6,323 bases of DNA from Thermoflexales bacterium (lineage in GTDB: Bacteria > Chloroflexota > Anaerolineae > S140-20), in the NCBI GenBank assembly GCA_015484715.1, contig WFUY01000237.1, positions 1 through 6,323 on the forward strand. The letters are read 5' to 3'. The stretch's first letter is position 1; the number at the start of each line of letters is the position of its first letter. A program made the translations under genes and the position numbers. The notes beneath the pieces were generated by a model. It searched no databases, had not been told where the DNA came from, and saw only the letters and a program-made list of their open reading frames with translations. Below, one piece after another: positions 1-5,270 of this stretch.

Positions 1-37
1 CCTCGCCTTGAACCAGGGCGATTCGCGTCATTGTCAT
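1..37 (-). CDS. Start of an unidentified protein, cut by the window edge
   Basis: On the minus strand an ATG at 37-35 opens a frame reading MTMTRIALVQGE before the window ends. A GGAGGG Shine-Dalgarno (complement of 42-47) lies 4-5 nt upstream. The second ATG (31-29) is an alternative start with about 11 nt spacing. The hydrophobic 'RIALVQG' stretch looks like the first beta strand of an alpha/beta fold, but twelve residues cannot identify a family. It lies 109 nt downstream of rodA on the same strand and is separated from it by a heptad repeat, so co-transcription is possible but uncertain. In some Firmicutes min-rodA clusters mgsA follows, but this N-terminus does not resemble MgsA. Confidence 0.5.
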   Translation of the reverse strand, partial: MTMTRIALVQGE

Positions 38-67
38 CCGACCCTCCGACTACTACGATCGCCGGAC

Positions 68-141
68 GACCGCCGACCGCCGACGGCGGACCACCGACTG
101 AGGACTGAGGACTAAGGACTGAGGACTAAGGACTGAGGACT
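68..141 (-). repeat. Heptad tandem repeat downstream of rodA
   Basis: On the plus strand the triplet GAC recurs every 7 bases at 68, 75, 82, 89, 96, 103, 110, 117, 124, 131 and 138. The first four units are GC-rich (GACCGCC, GACCGCC, GACGGCG, GACCACC). Units from 96 onward alternate GACTGAG and GACTAAG, ending in a partial GACT. Positions 77-89 also form a GC palindrome (CCGCCG-A-CGGCGG) able to make a short hairpin. The block fills most of the gap between the rodA stop and the next minus-strand gene. There is no T tract on the rodA strand, so it does not look like an intrinsic terminator. A related degenerate block lies at 3241-3268. Function is unknown. Confidence 0.85.
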
Positions 142-146
142 TCCCC

Positions 147-1262
147 TCAAAAATCCAACTTCCGATACCGCATCACCACGCTTTCCACCAGCCCCAGCCC
201 CAGGAGCAGAGAGAGCAGGGCGCTGCGCCCGTAGCTGACGAAGGGGAGCGGAATGCCGGTCACCGGCAGCAGCCCCAGGTTCATCCCGATGTTGACCGTG
301 GCTTGGAAGAAAATGAGGGTGGCGATCCCCACGGCGATGAGCCGGCCAAAGGTGTCCCGGGCCAGGAGCGCCGCCCGGCAGGCCCGATAGACGATGAAGG
401 CCAGCAGGAGCATCAGCAGCGTCCCGCCCAGGAAGCCCATCTCCTCGCCGATGACGGAAAAGATGAAATCGGTGTGCCGCACCTTCAGAAAGTGGAGCTG
501 GCTCTGGCTCCCCCGGGCGAACCCCTTCCCCAGCCACCCGCCGGAGCCGATGGCGATGCGGGCCTGGTCAATGTTGTACTGGGTATCGGGGTCGTTGATC
601 AGCCCCAGGAACTGCAGGACCCGCTTGTGCTGGTAGGGCTCCAGTTGGGACCAGATGAGCGGGGTGGCCAGGGCGACGATGAGGAAGAGCAGCAGCAGGT
701 GACGAAGCCGCATCCCGGCGGTGAAGGCCATCGCCAGCCAGATGACCAGGAGGACGATGGCAGTGCTCAGGTCCGGCTGCTGAAAGATGAGGAGGGCCGG
801 CAGGGCGATGTAAGCCAAGGAGAGCAGCACCGTGCGCAAGCGCCCCATCCGAGCCTCCCGCCGGGCCAGGAAGTGGGCCAGGGCGATGATGATCATCAGC
901 TTGGCGAACTCGGAGGGCTGGAAGGTGATCCCCCCGATGGAAACCCACCGTTTGGCCCCCAACTGCTCGTAGCCGAAGAGGCGGGTGAGGAGCAGGACCA
1001 GGTTGGCGGTGACGTAGATGGGCTTCTCCAGGCTGCCCAGAAGCTGGTAGTCGAGGGCGGCCAGGGCGACGATGCCCACCAGCCCCACGACGGCGAAGGT
1101 GGCCTGTTTCCAGACCAGGTCCTGCCGGTCCGGCGTGCCGATGTTGGCGCTGTAGATCATCGCCAGCCCGAAGAAGGTCACGGCCACCGTCGCGGCCAGC
1201 AGGCCGTAGTCGAAATGTCGCCAGAGGCGGCGTTGCCAGTGGGTGGGGTCTCCGGCAGCCAT
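147..1262 (-). CDS. rodA: Rod shape-determining protein RodA (SEDS peptidoglycan glycosyltransferase)
   Basis: RodA polymerises lipid II into glycan strands during cell elongation, in the inner membrane with a class B PBP partner. The 371-aa product has the usual family length and about ten hydrophobic segments. Visible SEDS motifs are GAKRWVSIGGITFQPSEFAK (102-121), QQPDLSTA (161-168), and RHTDFIFSVIGEE (262-274), in which D265 corresponds to the essential periplasmic Asp of RodA (from memory, D262 in E. coli). The C-terminal motif reads PFVSYGRS (340-347) where SYGGS is usual, so R346 replaces a conserved Gly. I chose the ATG at 1262-1260. The frame extends upstream to 1568, but that part lies over minE and translates to low-complexity shadow sequence. 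The gap to the minE stop is 11 nt with a modest AAGGT ribosome site, implying an operon with minCDE. Confidence 0.95.
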   Translation of the reverse strand: MAAGDPTHWQRRLWRHFDYGLLAATVAVTFFGLAMIYSANIGTPDRQDLVWKQATFAVVGLVGIVALAALDYQLLGSLEKPIYVTANLVLLLTRLFGYEQLGAKRWVSIGGITFQPSEFAKLMIIIALAHFLARREARMGRLRTVLLSLAYIALPALLIFQQPDLSTAIVLLVIWLAMAFTAGMRLRHLLLLFLIVALATPLIWSQLEPYQHKRVLQFLGLINDPDTQYNIDQARIAIGSGGWLGKGFARGSQSQLHFLKVRHTDFIFSVIGEEMGFLGGTLLMLLLAFIVYRACRAALLARDTFGRLIAVGIATLIFFQATVNIGMNLGLLPVTGIPLPFVSYGRSALLSLLLGLGLVESVVMRYRKLDF

Positions 1263-1273
1263 CAGGGACCTTG

Positions 1274-1540
1274 TCACCGGGCCTGGTGTTTCCTCGATCC
1301 GCCCAGCAGCGGGATGTCGGCGACCAGCCGGCTCTCCCGTCCGTCCTGGGTAAAGTGGACCTCGACGCCCTCCCGATCTATCTCCACGTGGCGGGAGATG
1401 ACGGCGATGATCTCGTCCTTGATCTGCTCCAGCACGCCCGGCGAGATGTTGGCCCGGTCGTGGACGAGGACCAACTGAAGCCGCTGCTTGGCCACATCCC
1501 GGCTGGAGGGGCCACCCCGGAAGCGATCGAAGAAGCCCAT
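1274..1540 (-). CDS. minE: Cell division topological specificity factor MinE
   Basis: MinE stimulates the MinD ATPase at the membrane and displaces MinC, restricting the division inhibitor to the poles. The 88-aa product has normal family length. Residues 2-8 (GFFDRFR) fit the amphipathic membrane-targeting helix. Residues 15-32 (DVAKQRLQLVLVHDRANI) match the anti-MinCD/MinD-binding segment. Residues 36-80 match the topological specificity (dimerisation) domain, with the typical 'LEQIKDEIIAVISRHVEID'. Its ATG overlaps the minD stop (TAATG, complement of 1538-1542). A strong GGAAGGAGG site (complement of 1547-1555) lies 6 nt upstream inside minD, so the two genes are probably translationally coupled. 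rodA follows after 11 nt. Confidence 0.95.
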   Translation of the reverse strand: MGFFDRFRGGPSSRDVAKQRLQLVLVHDRANISPGVLEQIKDEIIAVISRHVEIDREGVEVHFTQDGRESRLVADIPLLGGSRKHQAR

Positions 1541-2355
1541 TACACGCCTCCTTCCGTACCGCCACCAAAGGCCAGGCGTTTCAACCGTTGCAGGAATCCG
1601 CCGGAAGGCGTGAGGGACAGGAAGGGCACCTCTTCGCCCAGGAGCCGACGGGCGATGTTGCGAAAGGCTTGGCCGGCCGGCGAGCGACCGTTCAGCACCG
1701 CCGGCACACCCCGGTTGGTAGAGACCAGGATCGTCTCATCCTCGGGGACGATGCCGATCAGGGGGATGGCCAGGATCTCGACCACGTCGGCGGTGGTCAG
1801 CATATCTCCCCGCTGGACCATCTCCGGCTTGATCCGGTTGATAATCAGCCGTCCCGGCCCTTTGCCTTCGGCCTCGATGAGGCCGATGATCCGGTCTGCG
1901 TCACGCACGGCGGCCACTTCGGGGTTGGTGATGATGAGGACTTCGTCGGCAGGGGCCAGGGCGTTGCGGAACCCCCGCTCGATGCCGGCGGGAGAATCAA
2001 TGAGGATGAAATCGAAGTGGGAGCGCAACTGGTCCGTCAGGCGCACCATATCGGTGGGGCTGACCGCTGTCTTATCCCGGGTCTGGGCAGCAGGGAGCAA
2101 GAAGAGGCCTGACAACCGCTTGTCGCGGATCAGCGCCTGGCGGAGCTTGCAGCGTCCCTCCACCACATCCACCAGGTCGTAGACGATGCGGTTCTCCAAC
2201 CCCATCACCACGTCCAGATTGCGCAGGCCGATGTCGGCATCCACCGCCACCACCTGTTTGCCCAGTTGGGCCAGCGCTGCGCTCAGGTTGGCCACCGCCG
2301 TCGTCTTGCCCACGCCTCCCTTACCGGATGTCACCACAAGGATCCGAGCTGCCAT
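1540..2355 (-). CDS. minD: Septum site-determining ATPase MinD
   Basis: MinD binds ATP, dimerises, attaches to the inner membrane and recruits MinC. MinE triggers its release. The 271-aa product has the deviant Walker A GKGGVGKTT (11-19; signature K12, catalytic-loop K17), switch I DADIGLRNLD (39-48) and Walker B/switch II LIDSPAG (118-124), which together define the MinD/ParA class. The C-terminal GFLQRLKRLAF (253-263) is an amphipathic membrane-targeting helix, which separates MinD from soluble ParA relatives. AAGGAG (complement of 2364-2369) lies 8 nt before the ATG. The gene starts 44 nt after the minC stop and its stop overlaps the minE start by one base. All ATPase residues I can recognise are intact. 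Confidence 0.96.
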   Translation of the reverse strand: MAARILVVTSGKGGVGKTTAVANLSAALAQLGKQVVAVDADIGLRNLDVVMGLENRIVYDLVDVVEGRCKLRQALIRDKRLSGLFLLPAAQTRDKTAVSPTDMVRLTDQLRSHFDFILIDSPAGIERGFRNALAPADEVLIITNPEVAAVRDADRIIGLIEAEGKGPGRLIINRIKPEMVQRGDMLTTADVVEILAIPLIGIVPEDETILVSTNRGVPAVLNGRSPAGQAFRNIARRLLGEEVPFLSLTPSGGFLQRLKRLAFGGGTEGGV

Positions 2356-2371
2356 ATCCCCTACTCCTTGT

Positions 2372-2398
2372 CCCCTACGTCCGCTCAGGACGACGGGG
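2372..2398 (-). other. Small hairpin between minC and minD
   Basis: In the 44-nt minC-minD spacer, CGTCC (2378-2382) pairs with GGACG (2388-2392) around a 5-nt loop. Outside a 2x2 internal loop, CCCC (2372-2375) pairs with GGGG (2395-2398). No U tract follows on the minus strand, so it is unlikely to be a terminator. It sits directly upstream of the minD Shine-Dalgarno and just after the minC stop, where it could stabilise the upstream message or adjust minD translation. That role is inference. The pairing is visible, but short stems are common in GC-rich DNA. Confidence 0.4.
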
Positions 2399-2399
2399 G

Positions 2400-3098
2400 C
2401 TACCGCGCCGCTTTGCTGAACTCGTGATGGGCCCAGGGCGTCGCCACGATCTGCCCATCCTGGACCATCGCCATCTCGGGCTGGGGCTCCCGCCGCCGCT
2501 CCTCGGGGGAGCGGGTGATGTAGCTGCCGATGCGCAACTGGGTGGGAGCCAGGTCCAGGGCACAGACCACCGCCCGTTCATTCCCTCCGGCGCCCGCGTG
2601 TACCGTTCCCTGCAGCCGTCCCCAGACGATCACGTGCCCCCCGGCCACGATCTCCGCCCCCGGATTGACGTCGCCCAGGATGATAATGTGGCCGGGGTAC
2701 TCGATGCGCTGCCCGGAGCGAAGCGTCCGCTGAATCACCAACCCAGTCTCCTGAACCGCCTCCTCGGGAGACGGAGGGAAGCGGGACCCGGAGGAAGCTG
2801 AGGAGATCTCCTGAGCCAACCCCAGGGCTCGGCTGGCCGTCACCGTCCCCTCATCCCGCCCGTGCAGGGCCAGGAGAAGCACGTCGTGGCGGACCAGGAG
2901 GTCGCGGACCTGCCGGATGGCCGCCTCGTCCAACGGACGGTCACCGACTTCCAGAATCACCCGGCCACCCTTAAAGAAAGCGGGGTTGGTGGTCAGGCGC
3001 TGCTCCAGCTCGGCCAACACCGCCGTCCAGGGGCCGGCCTCGGTCAGCGTGACGAGCAACCCTTCGCGGATGCCTTTGATGGTCACCGCTTCGGACAT
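2400..3098 (-). CDS. minC: Septum site-determining protein MinC (FtsZ inhibitor)
   Basis: MinC is recruited by MinD and blocks FtsZ assembly away from midcell. The 232-aa product has an N-terminal domain (about 1-100) with 'VTIKGIREGLLVTL' at its start and a C-terminal beta-helix domain (about 117-228). The latter has the repetitive GDVNPGAEIVAGGHVIVWG (142-160) and RLQGTVHAGAGG (161-172) typical of MinC. The linker around 100-115 is Ser/Pro-rich. I chose the ATG at 3098-3096 because GGAAGGAG (complement of 3109-3116) lies 10 nt upstream. An in-frame GTG at 3125 lies almost on the predicted transcription start and is unlikely. It is the first gene of the minCDE-rodA operon. Confidence 0.93.
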   Translation of the reverse strand: MSEAVTIKGIREGLLVTLTEAGPWTAVLAELEQRLTTNPAFFKGGRVILEVGDRPLDEAAIRQVRDLLVRHDVLLLALHGRDEGTVTASRALGLAQEISSASSGSRFPPSPEEAVQETGLVIQRTLRSGQRIEYPGHIIILGDVNPGAEIVAGGHVIVWGRLQGTVHAGAGGNERAVVCALDLAPTQLRIGSYITRSPEERRREPQPEMAMVQDGQIVATPWAHHEFSKAAR

Positions 3099-3128
3099 CG
3101 CTTTGCGACTCCTTCCAGACCGCACTTC

Positions 3129-3157
3129 ATTATAGCACAGGATGGGCTTTTGGAAAA
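3129..3157 (-). promoter_or_regulatory. Promoter of the minCDE-rodA operon
   Basis: On the minus strand TATAAT (complement of 3129-3134) is preceded by TG one base upstream, giving an extended -10 (TGCTATAAT). The -35 region about 17 nt further up is T-rich (TTTTCC, complement of 3152-3157) and a poor match to TTGACA, which an extended -10 can offset. Transcription would start near 3122, leaving a leader of about 24 nt that contains the minC ribosome site. No other strong promoter was seen within the operon. Confidence 0.7.
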
Positions 3158-3179
3158 ACGATCATCGGCCTCCCAACAT

Positions 3180-3208
3180 TTGCCTCCCAGGGGAGATTCC
3201 GGTACACT
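3180..3208 (+). promoter_or_regulatory. Probable promoter of the nucleoside kinase gene
   Basis: TTGCCT (3180-3185) and TACACT (3203-3208) are separated by exactly 17 nt, each with four of six bases matching the sigma-70 consensus. Transcription would start near 3215 and give a leader of about 86 nt that carries the heptad repeat block and the GGAAGGAGG ribosome site. It is divergent from the minC promoter, whose -35 region is about 20 nt away. The match is moderate, so this is a candidate. Confidence 0.45.
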
Positions 3209-3240
3209 TAAGGACGTGTCGCGTGGTACATGCCATGGCC

Positions 3241-3268
3241 CGTGATCGGCGGTTCGCAGTCGGTGGTC
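3241..3268 (+). repeat. Degenerate heptad repeat in the kinase leader
   Basis: Four consecutive 7-base units can be read: CGTGATC, GGCGGTT, CGCAGTC and GGTGGTC. They match the reverse complement of the units at 68-102. The 14-mer CAGTCGGTGGTCCG at 3257-3270 is identical to the reverse complement of 87-100. The two blocks therefore belong to one repeat family, in opposite orientation, on both flanks of the min-rodA operon. This copy lies between the predicted kinase promoter and its ribosome site. Confidence 0.65.
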
Positions 3269-3281
3269 CGTGGAGTGTAAG

Positions 3282-3290
3282 GGAAGGAGG
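3282..3290 (+). promoter_or_regulatory. Ribosome binding site that fixes the kinase start
   Basis: GGAAGGAGG is a near-perfect Shine-Dalgarno 10 nt before the ATG at 3301. It decides against the in-frame upstream ATG at 3142, whose extension would be translated through the promoter and repeat region. Confidence 0.85.
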
Positions 3291-3300
3291 CAGAAAAGCT

Positions 3301-5064
3301 ATGGCATCTCAACAAGCCCCTTGGCAGATCACCATCCCAAAGGTGAGCTCCGGCCCGGCCCGGGTGTGGCCGGCTGAACCTCGCCAGACAGCCCAGGTCC
3401 GCTTCGCCGACGGGCGGGTCTTCGAAGCCCCCGTCGGCACCCAACTGGAAGCCTACATCCGCGTGGCCTATCCGAATCCACCTGTCCCCATCATCGCCGC
3501 CATCATCAACCGGGAGCTGCGAGAACTGACCTATCACATCGTGACCGACGTGGAGGTGACGCCCATCACCCTGGCCGACTCCGATGGCGTGCGCATCTAT
3601 CGCCGCTCCCTCTCCTTCTTGCTGATGGTCGCCATCCACGAACTCTTTCCCGAGGCCCGGGTCTTCGTGGATCACTCCGTCCCCTTCGGCGGCTACTTCT
3701 GCGAAGTCCAGGGCCACCCCCCCTTCACCGAGGAGGAACTGCGCCACATCGAGGCACGGATGCGGGAGATCGTGGCCGAGGATGCCCCCATCAGCAAGGA
3801 GCGAGTGCCTCTAGAGGAGGCGATCGCCCTCTTCGAGGAGCGGGGTGAGACGGAAAAGGTGCGGCTCCTGAAGCGGCGACAAAAAGCCTACCTAACCCTC
3901 TACAGCCTGCGGGGATTCCGCGATTACTTCCACGGCTACATGGTCCCTTCGGCTGGCTATCTGCGCTACTTCGCCCTGCAGCCTATGCCGCCGGGCTTCG
4001 TGCTCCGCTACCCGCGCCGAGACCAACCGACGGAACTGCTTCCCTACGTCGAGTACCCCCGCCTGACAGCCGTCTTTCGGGAGTACGGGAAGTGGCTACG
4101 GCTGCTCAACGTGACCAGCGTGGGCGAACTCAACCAGGCCATCGAGGATGGACGCATCCGGGAGATCATCCTGGTGGCTGAGGCGTTGCACAGCCAGCGC
4201 ATCGCCGAGATCGCCGACCAGATCGCCCAGCGGCGGGGTGAGGTGCGGTTGGTCCTGATCGCCGGTCCCTCATCGTCGGGAAAGACCACTCTGACCAAGC
4301 GATTGGCCATCCAACTCCTGGCTCTGGGCATCCGCCCCTTCCCCCTGGAGATGGACAACTACTTCGTGGATCGGGAGCGGACACCCCGGGACGAGCACGG
4401 CGACTACGATTTCGAATCCCTGCAGGCGCTGGACGTGGACCTCTTCAACGAGCAACTGCTGGCCCTGATGGCCGGTGAGGAGGTCCAGCTCCCCCACTAC
4501 AACTTCAGGACGGGACAGCGTGAACCCGGCCAGGTCGTCCGCCTCACCCCCGACCACATCATCCTGGTGGAGGGGATCCACGGCTTGAATCCGGCTTTGG
4601 TGCCCGGCGTGCCGCCGGAGCGGACCTTCCGCATCTACGTTTCGGCGTTGACCCAACTGAACCTGGACCGGCACAACCGCATCCCTACGACCGACACCCG
4701 CCTGCTGCGGCGAATCGTCCGGGACGCCACCTACCGAGGCTACTCGGCGATGGAGACCATCGGGCGTTGGGAAAGCGTGCGGCGGGGGGAGAAACGCAAC
4801 ATCTTCCCTTATCAGGAGCACGCCGACGTGATGTTTAACTCTGCCCTGGCCTACGAGCTGGCGGTGCTGAAACCGCTGGCCGAACCGTTGCTCCTCCAGG
4901 TGAAACCGGGAACCCGCCATTACATCGAGGCCAAGCGGCTGCTGGCCTTCCTGGAGTGGTTCGAGCCCTGCGGGACGGAGATGATCCCCGACAACTCCAT
5001 CCTGCGGGAGTTCATCGGCGGCTCCATCTTGCGCGACTACTTCCCCAGCTCCACCCAATTGTGA
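3301..5064 (+). CDS. Nucleoside (uridine-like) kinase fused to TGS and ThrRS editing-like domains
   Basis: The 587-aa product joins a threonyl-tRNA synthetase-like N-terminus to a phosphoribulokinase/uridine kinase domain, a known architecture usually named nucleoside kinase. Residues about 30-90 resemble a TGS domain. Residues about 95-225 follow the ThrRS second additional (editing) domain, for example LFPEARVFVDHSVPFGGYF (115-133) and LEEAIALFEERGE (171-183). The kinase domain starts near 315, with Walker A GPSSSGKT (322-329; K328), uridine-kinase-like MDNYFVDRERTPRDEHGDYD (351-370) and ALD (376-378), and the strand ILVEGIHGLNP (421-431). RRIVRD (470-475) and NIFPYQEHADVMFNSAL (500-516) are typical of this subfamily. 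It probably phosphorylates a nucleoside in the cytoplasm, but the substrate is not evident. The four ThrRS editing-site ligands appear replaced (R102, F106, F210, M214), so tRNA editing is unlikely. No terminator directly follows the stop. Confidence 0.9.
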   Translation: MASQQAPWQITIPKVSSGPARVWPAEPRQTAQVRFADGRVFEAPVGTQLEAYIRVAYPNPPVPIIAAIINRELRELTYHIVTDVEVTPITLADSDGVRIYRRSLSFLLMVAIHELFPEARVFVDHSVPFGGYFCEVQGHPPFTEEELRHIEARMREIVAEDAPISKERVPLEEAIALFEERGETEKVRLLKRRQKAYLTLYSLRGFRDYFHGYMVPSAGYLRYFALQPMPPGFVLRYPRRDQPTELLPYVEYPRLTAVFREYGKWLRLLNVTSVGELNQAIEDGRIREIILVAEALHSQRIAEIADQIAQRRGEVRLVLIAGPSSSGKTTLTKRLAIQLLALGIRPFPLEMDNYFVDRERTPRDEHGDYDFESLQALDVDLFNEQLLALMAGEEVQLPHYNFRTGQREPGQVVRLTPDHIILVEGIHGLNPALVPGVPPERTFRIYVSALTQLNLDRHNRIPTTDTRLLRRIVRDATYRGYSAMETIGRWESVRRGEKRNIFPYQEHADVMFNSALAYELAVLKPLAEPLLLQVKPGTRHYIEAKRLLAFLEWFEPCGTEMIPDNSILREFIGGSILRDYFPSSTQL

Positions 5065-5083
5065 AACGGATGTATCCATTCAG

Positions 5084-5182
5084 CCTGCCCTCCCGCAGGT
5101 CACCGGTCGAGGGCGCTTTCAGCCCCGATGGGCTATTGGAGGCACGATTTCGCGTCGGAAACGCGGCTAACCTGCGGGAGGG
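5084..5182 (+). other. Candidate structured RNA or DNA element closed by a 13-bp inverted repeat
   Basis: CCCTCCCGCAGGT (5088-5100) is the exact reverse complement of ACCTGCGGGAGGG (5170-5182). The 69 nt between the arms hold two hairpins: AGCCC-CGAT-GGGCT (5121-5134) and CGCGT-CGGAA-ACGCG (5151-5165). Together they could form a multi-branch fold. Rival pairings exist: CCTGC (5084-5088) with GCAGG (5095-5099), which would break the outer stem, and GGGC (5111-5114) with GCCC (5122-5125). The element starts 20 nt after the kinase stop and ends 16 nt before the -35 of the next promoter, so it would be in RNA only as part of the kinase transcript. It matches no riboswitch class I recognise. The pairing is visible; any function is inference. 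Confidence 0.5.
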
Positions 5183-5198
5183 TGAACAGTTAAAACGG

Positions 5199-5227
5199 TT
5201 GACACTTCCTACTGACTATGCTACAAT
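5199..5227 (+). promoter_or_regulatory. Strong sigma-70-type promoter of the Rrf2 regulator gene
   Basis: A perfect -35 TTGACA (5199-5204) is separated by 17 nt from TACAAT (5222-5227), a five-of-six -10. It is the best promoter in the window. The predicted transcription start is near A5234, giving a leader of about 37 nt to the GTG start at 5271. It should drive the Rrf2 gene and the LysM gene that follows 9 nt after it. Confidence 0.85.
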
Positions 5228-5258
5228 CCGACCAGAAAAGTCGGTTTTTTTTGGTCGG
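5228..5258 (+). promoter_or_regulatory. Palindrome with T8 tract over the start site: operator or read-through terminator
   Basis: CCGACCA (5228-5234) is mirrored by TGGTCGG (5252-5258). The following GAAAAG can pair with the T run through wobble pairs, giving a stem of up to 13 bp with a TCGGT loop. A shorter alternative, CCGAC (5228-5232) with GTCGG (5240-5244), is followed directly by eight T's (5245-5252), the layout of an intrinsic terminator. The left arm lies between the -10 and the predicted start near 5234. Transcripts from this promoter would therefore lack most of it, while read-through RNA from the kinase gene would contain the whole hairpin. The palindrome could also be an operator for the Rrf2 protein. 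These roles are inference and not exclusive. Confidence 0.5.
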
Positions 5259-5270
5259 AGAGAGGTGACC

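Noticed and set aside
77..89. Intrinsic terminator of rodA at the CCGCCGACGGCGG palindrome
   Set aside because: No T tract follows on the rodA strand, and the palindrome is a by-product of the heptad repeat.
68..141. CRISPR array
   Set aside because: Units are 7 bases with no spacers, so this is a simple tandem repeat.
303..1478. Long plus-strand open frame (391 aa) opposite rodA and minE
   Set aside because: It is antisense to well-supported rodA and minE, with a Gln/Gly/Pro/Asp-rich composition typical of a GC-rich shadow frame and no recognisable domain.
1263..1568. N-terminal extension of the rodA frame to position 1568
   Set aside because: The extension overlaps minE in another frame, and its translation is Arg/Gly/Pro-rich with no RodA similarity. 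The ATG at 1262 gives a normal RodA.
1271..2182. 303-aa plus-strand frame opposite minE and minD
   Set aside because: It is antisense to intact minD and minE, Ser/Arg-rich, with no family features.
3142..3300. N-terminal extension of the kinase frame from the ATG at 3142
   Set aside because: It would translate the predicted promoter and repeat block. The strong ribosome site at 3282-3290 fits the ATG at 3301.
4270..5079. 269-aa minus-strand frame opposite the kinase
   Set aside because: The kinase motifs on the plus strand are unambiguous, and this frame is a low-complexity shadow.
5088..5182. tRNA gene or known riboswitch
   Set aside because: No T-loop (GGTTCGA-like), anticodon arm or CCA-type acceptor is present, and I recognise no conserved aptamer core such as a THI box or B12 box.
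5065..5270. Small protein, or long N-terminal extension of Rrf2, encoded in the open frame through this gap
   Set aside because: The frame is open but contains the promoter, the palindrome and the T8 tract. It lacks a ribosome site, and the Rrf2 N-terminus is canonical at 5271.
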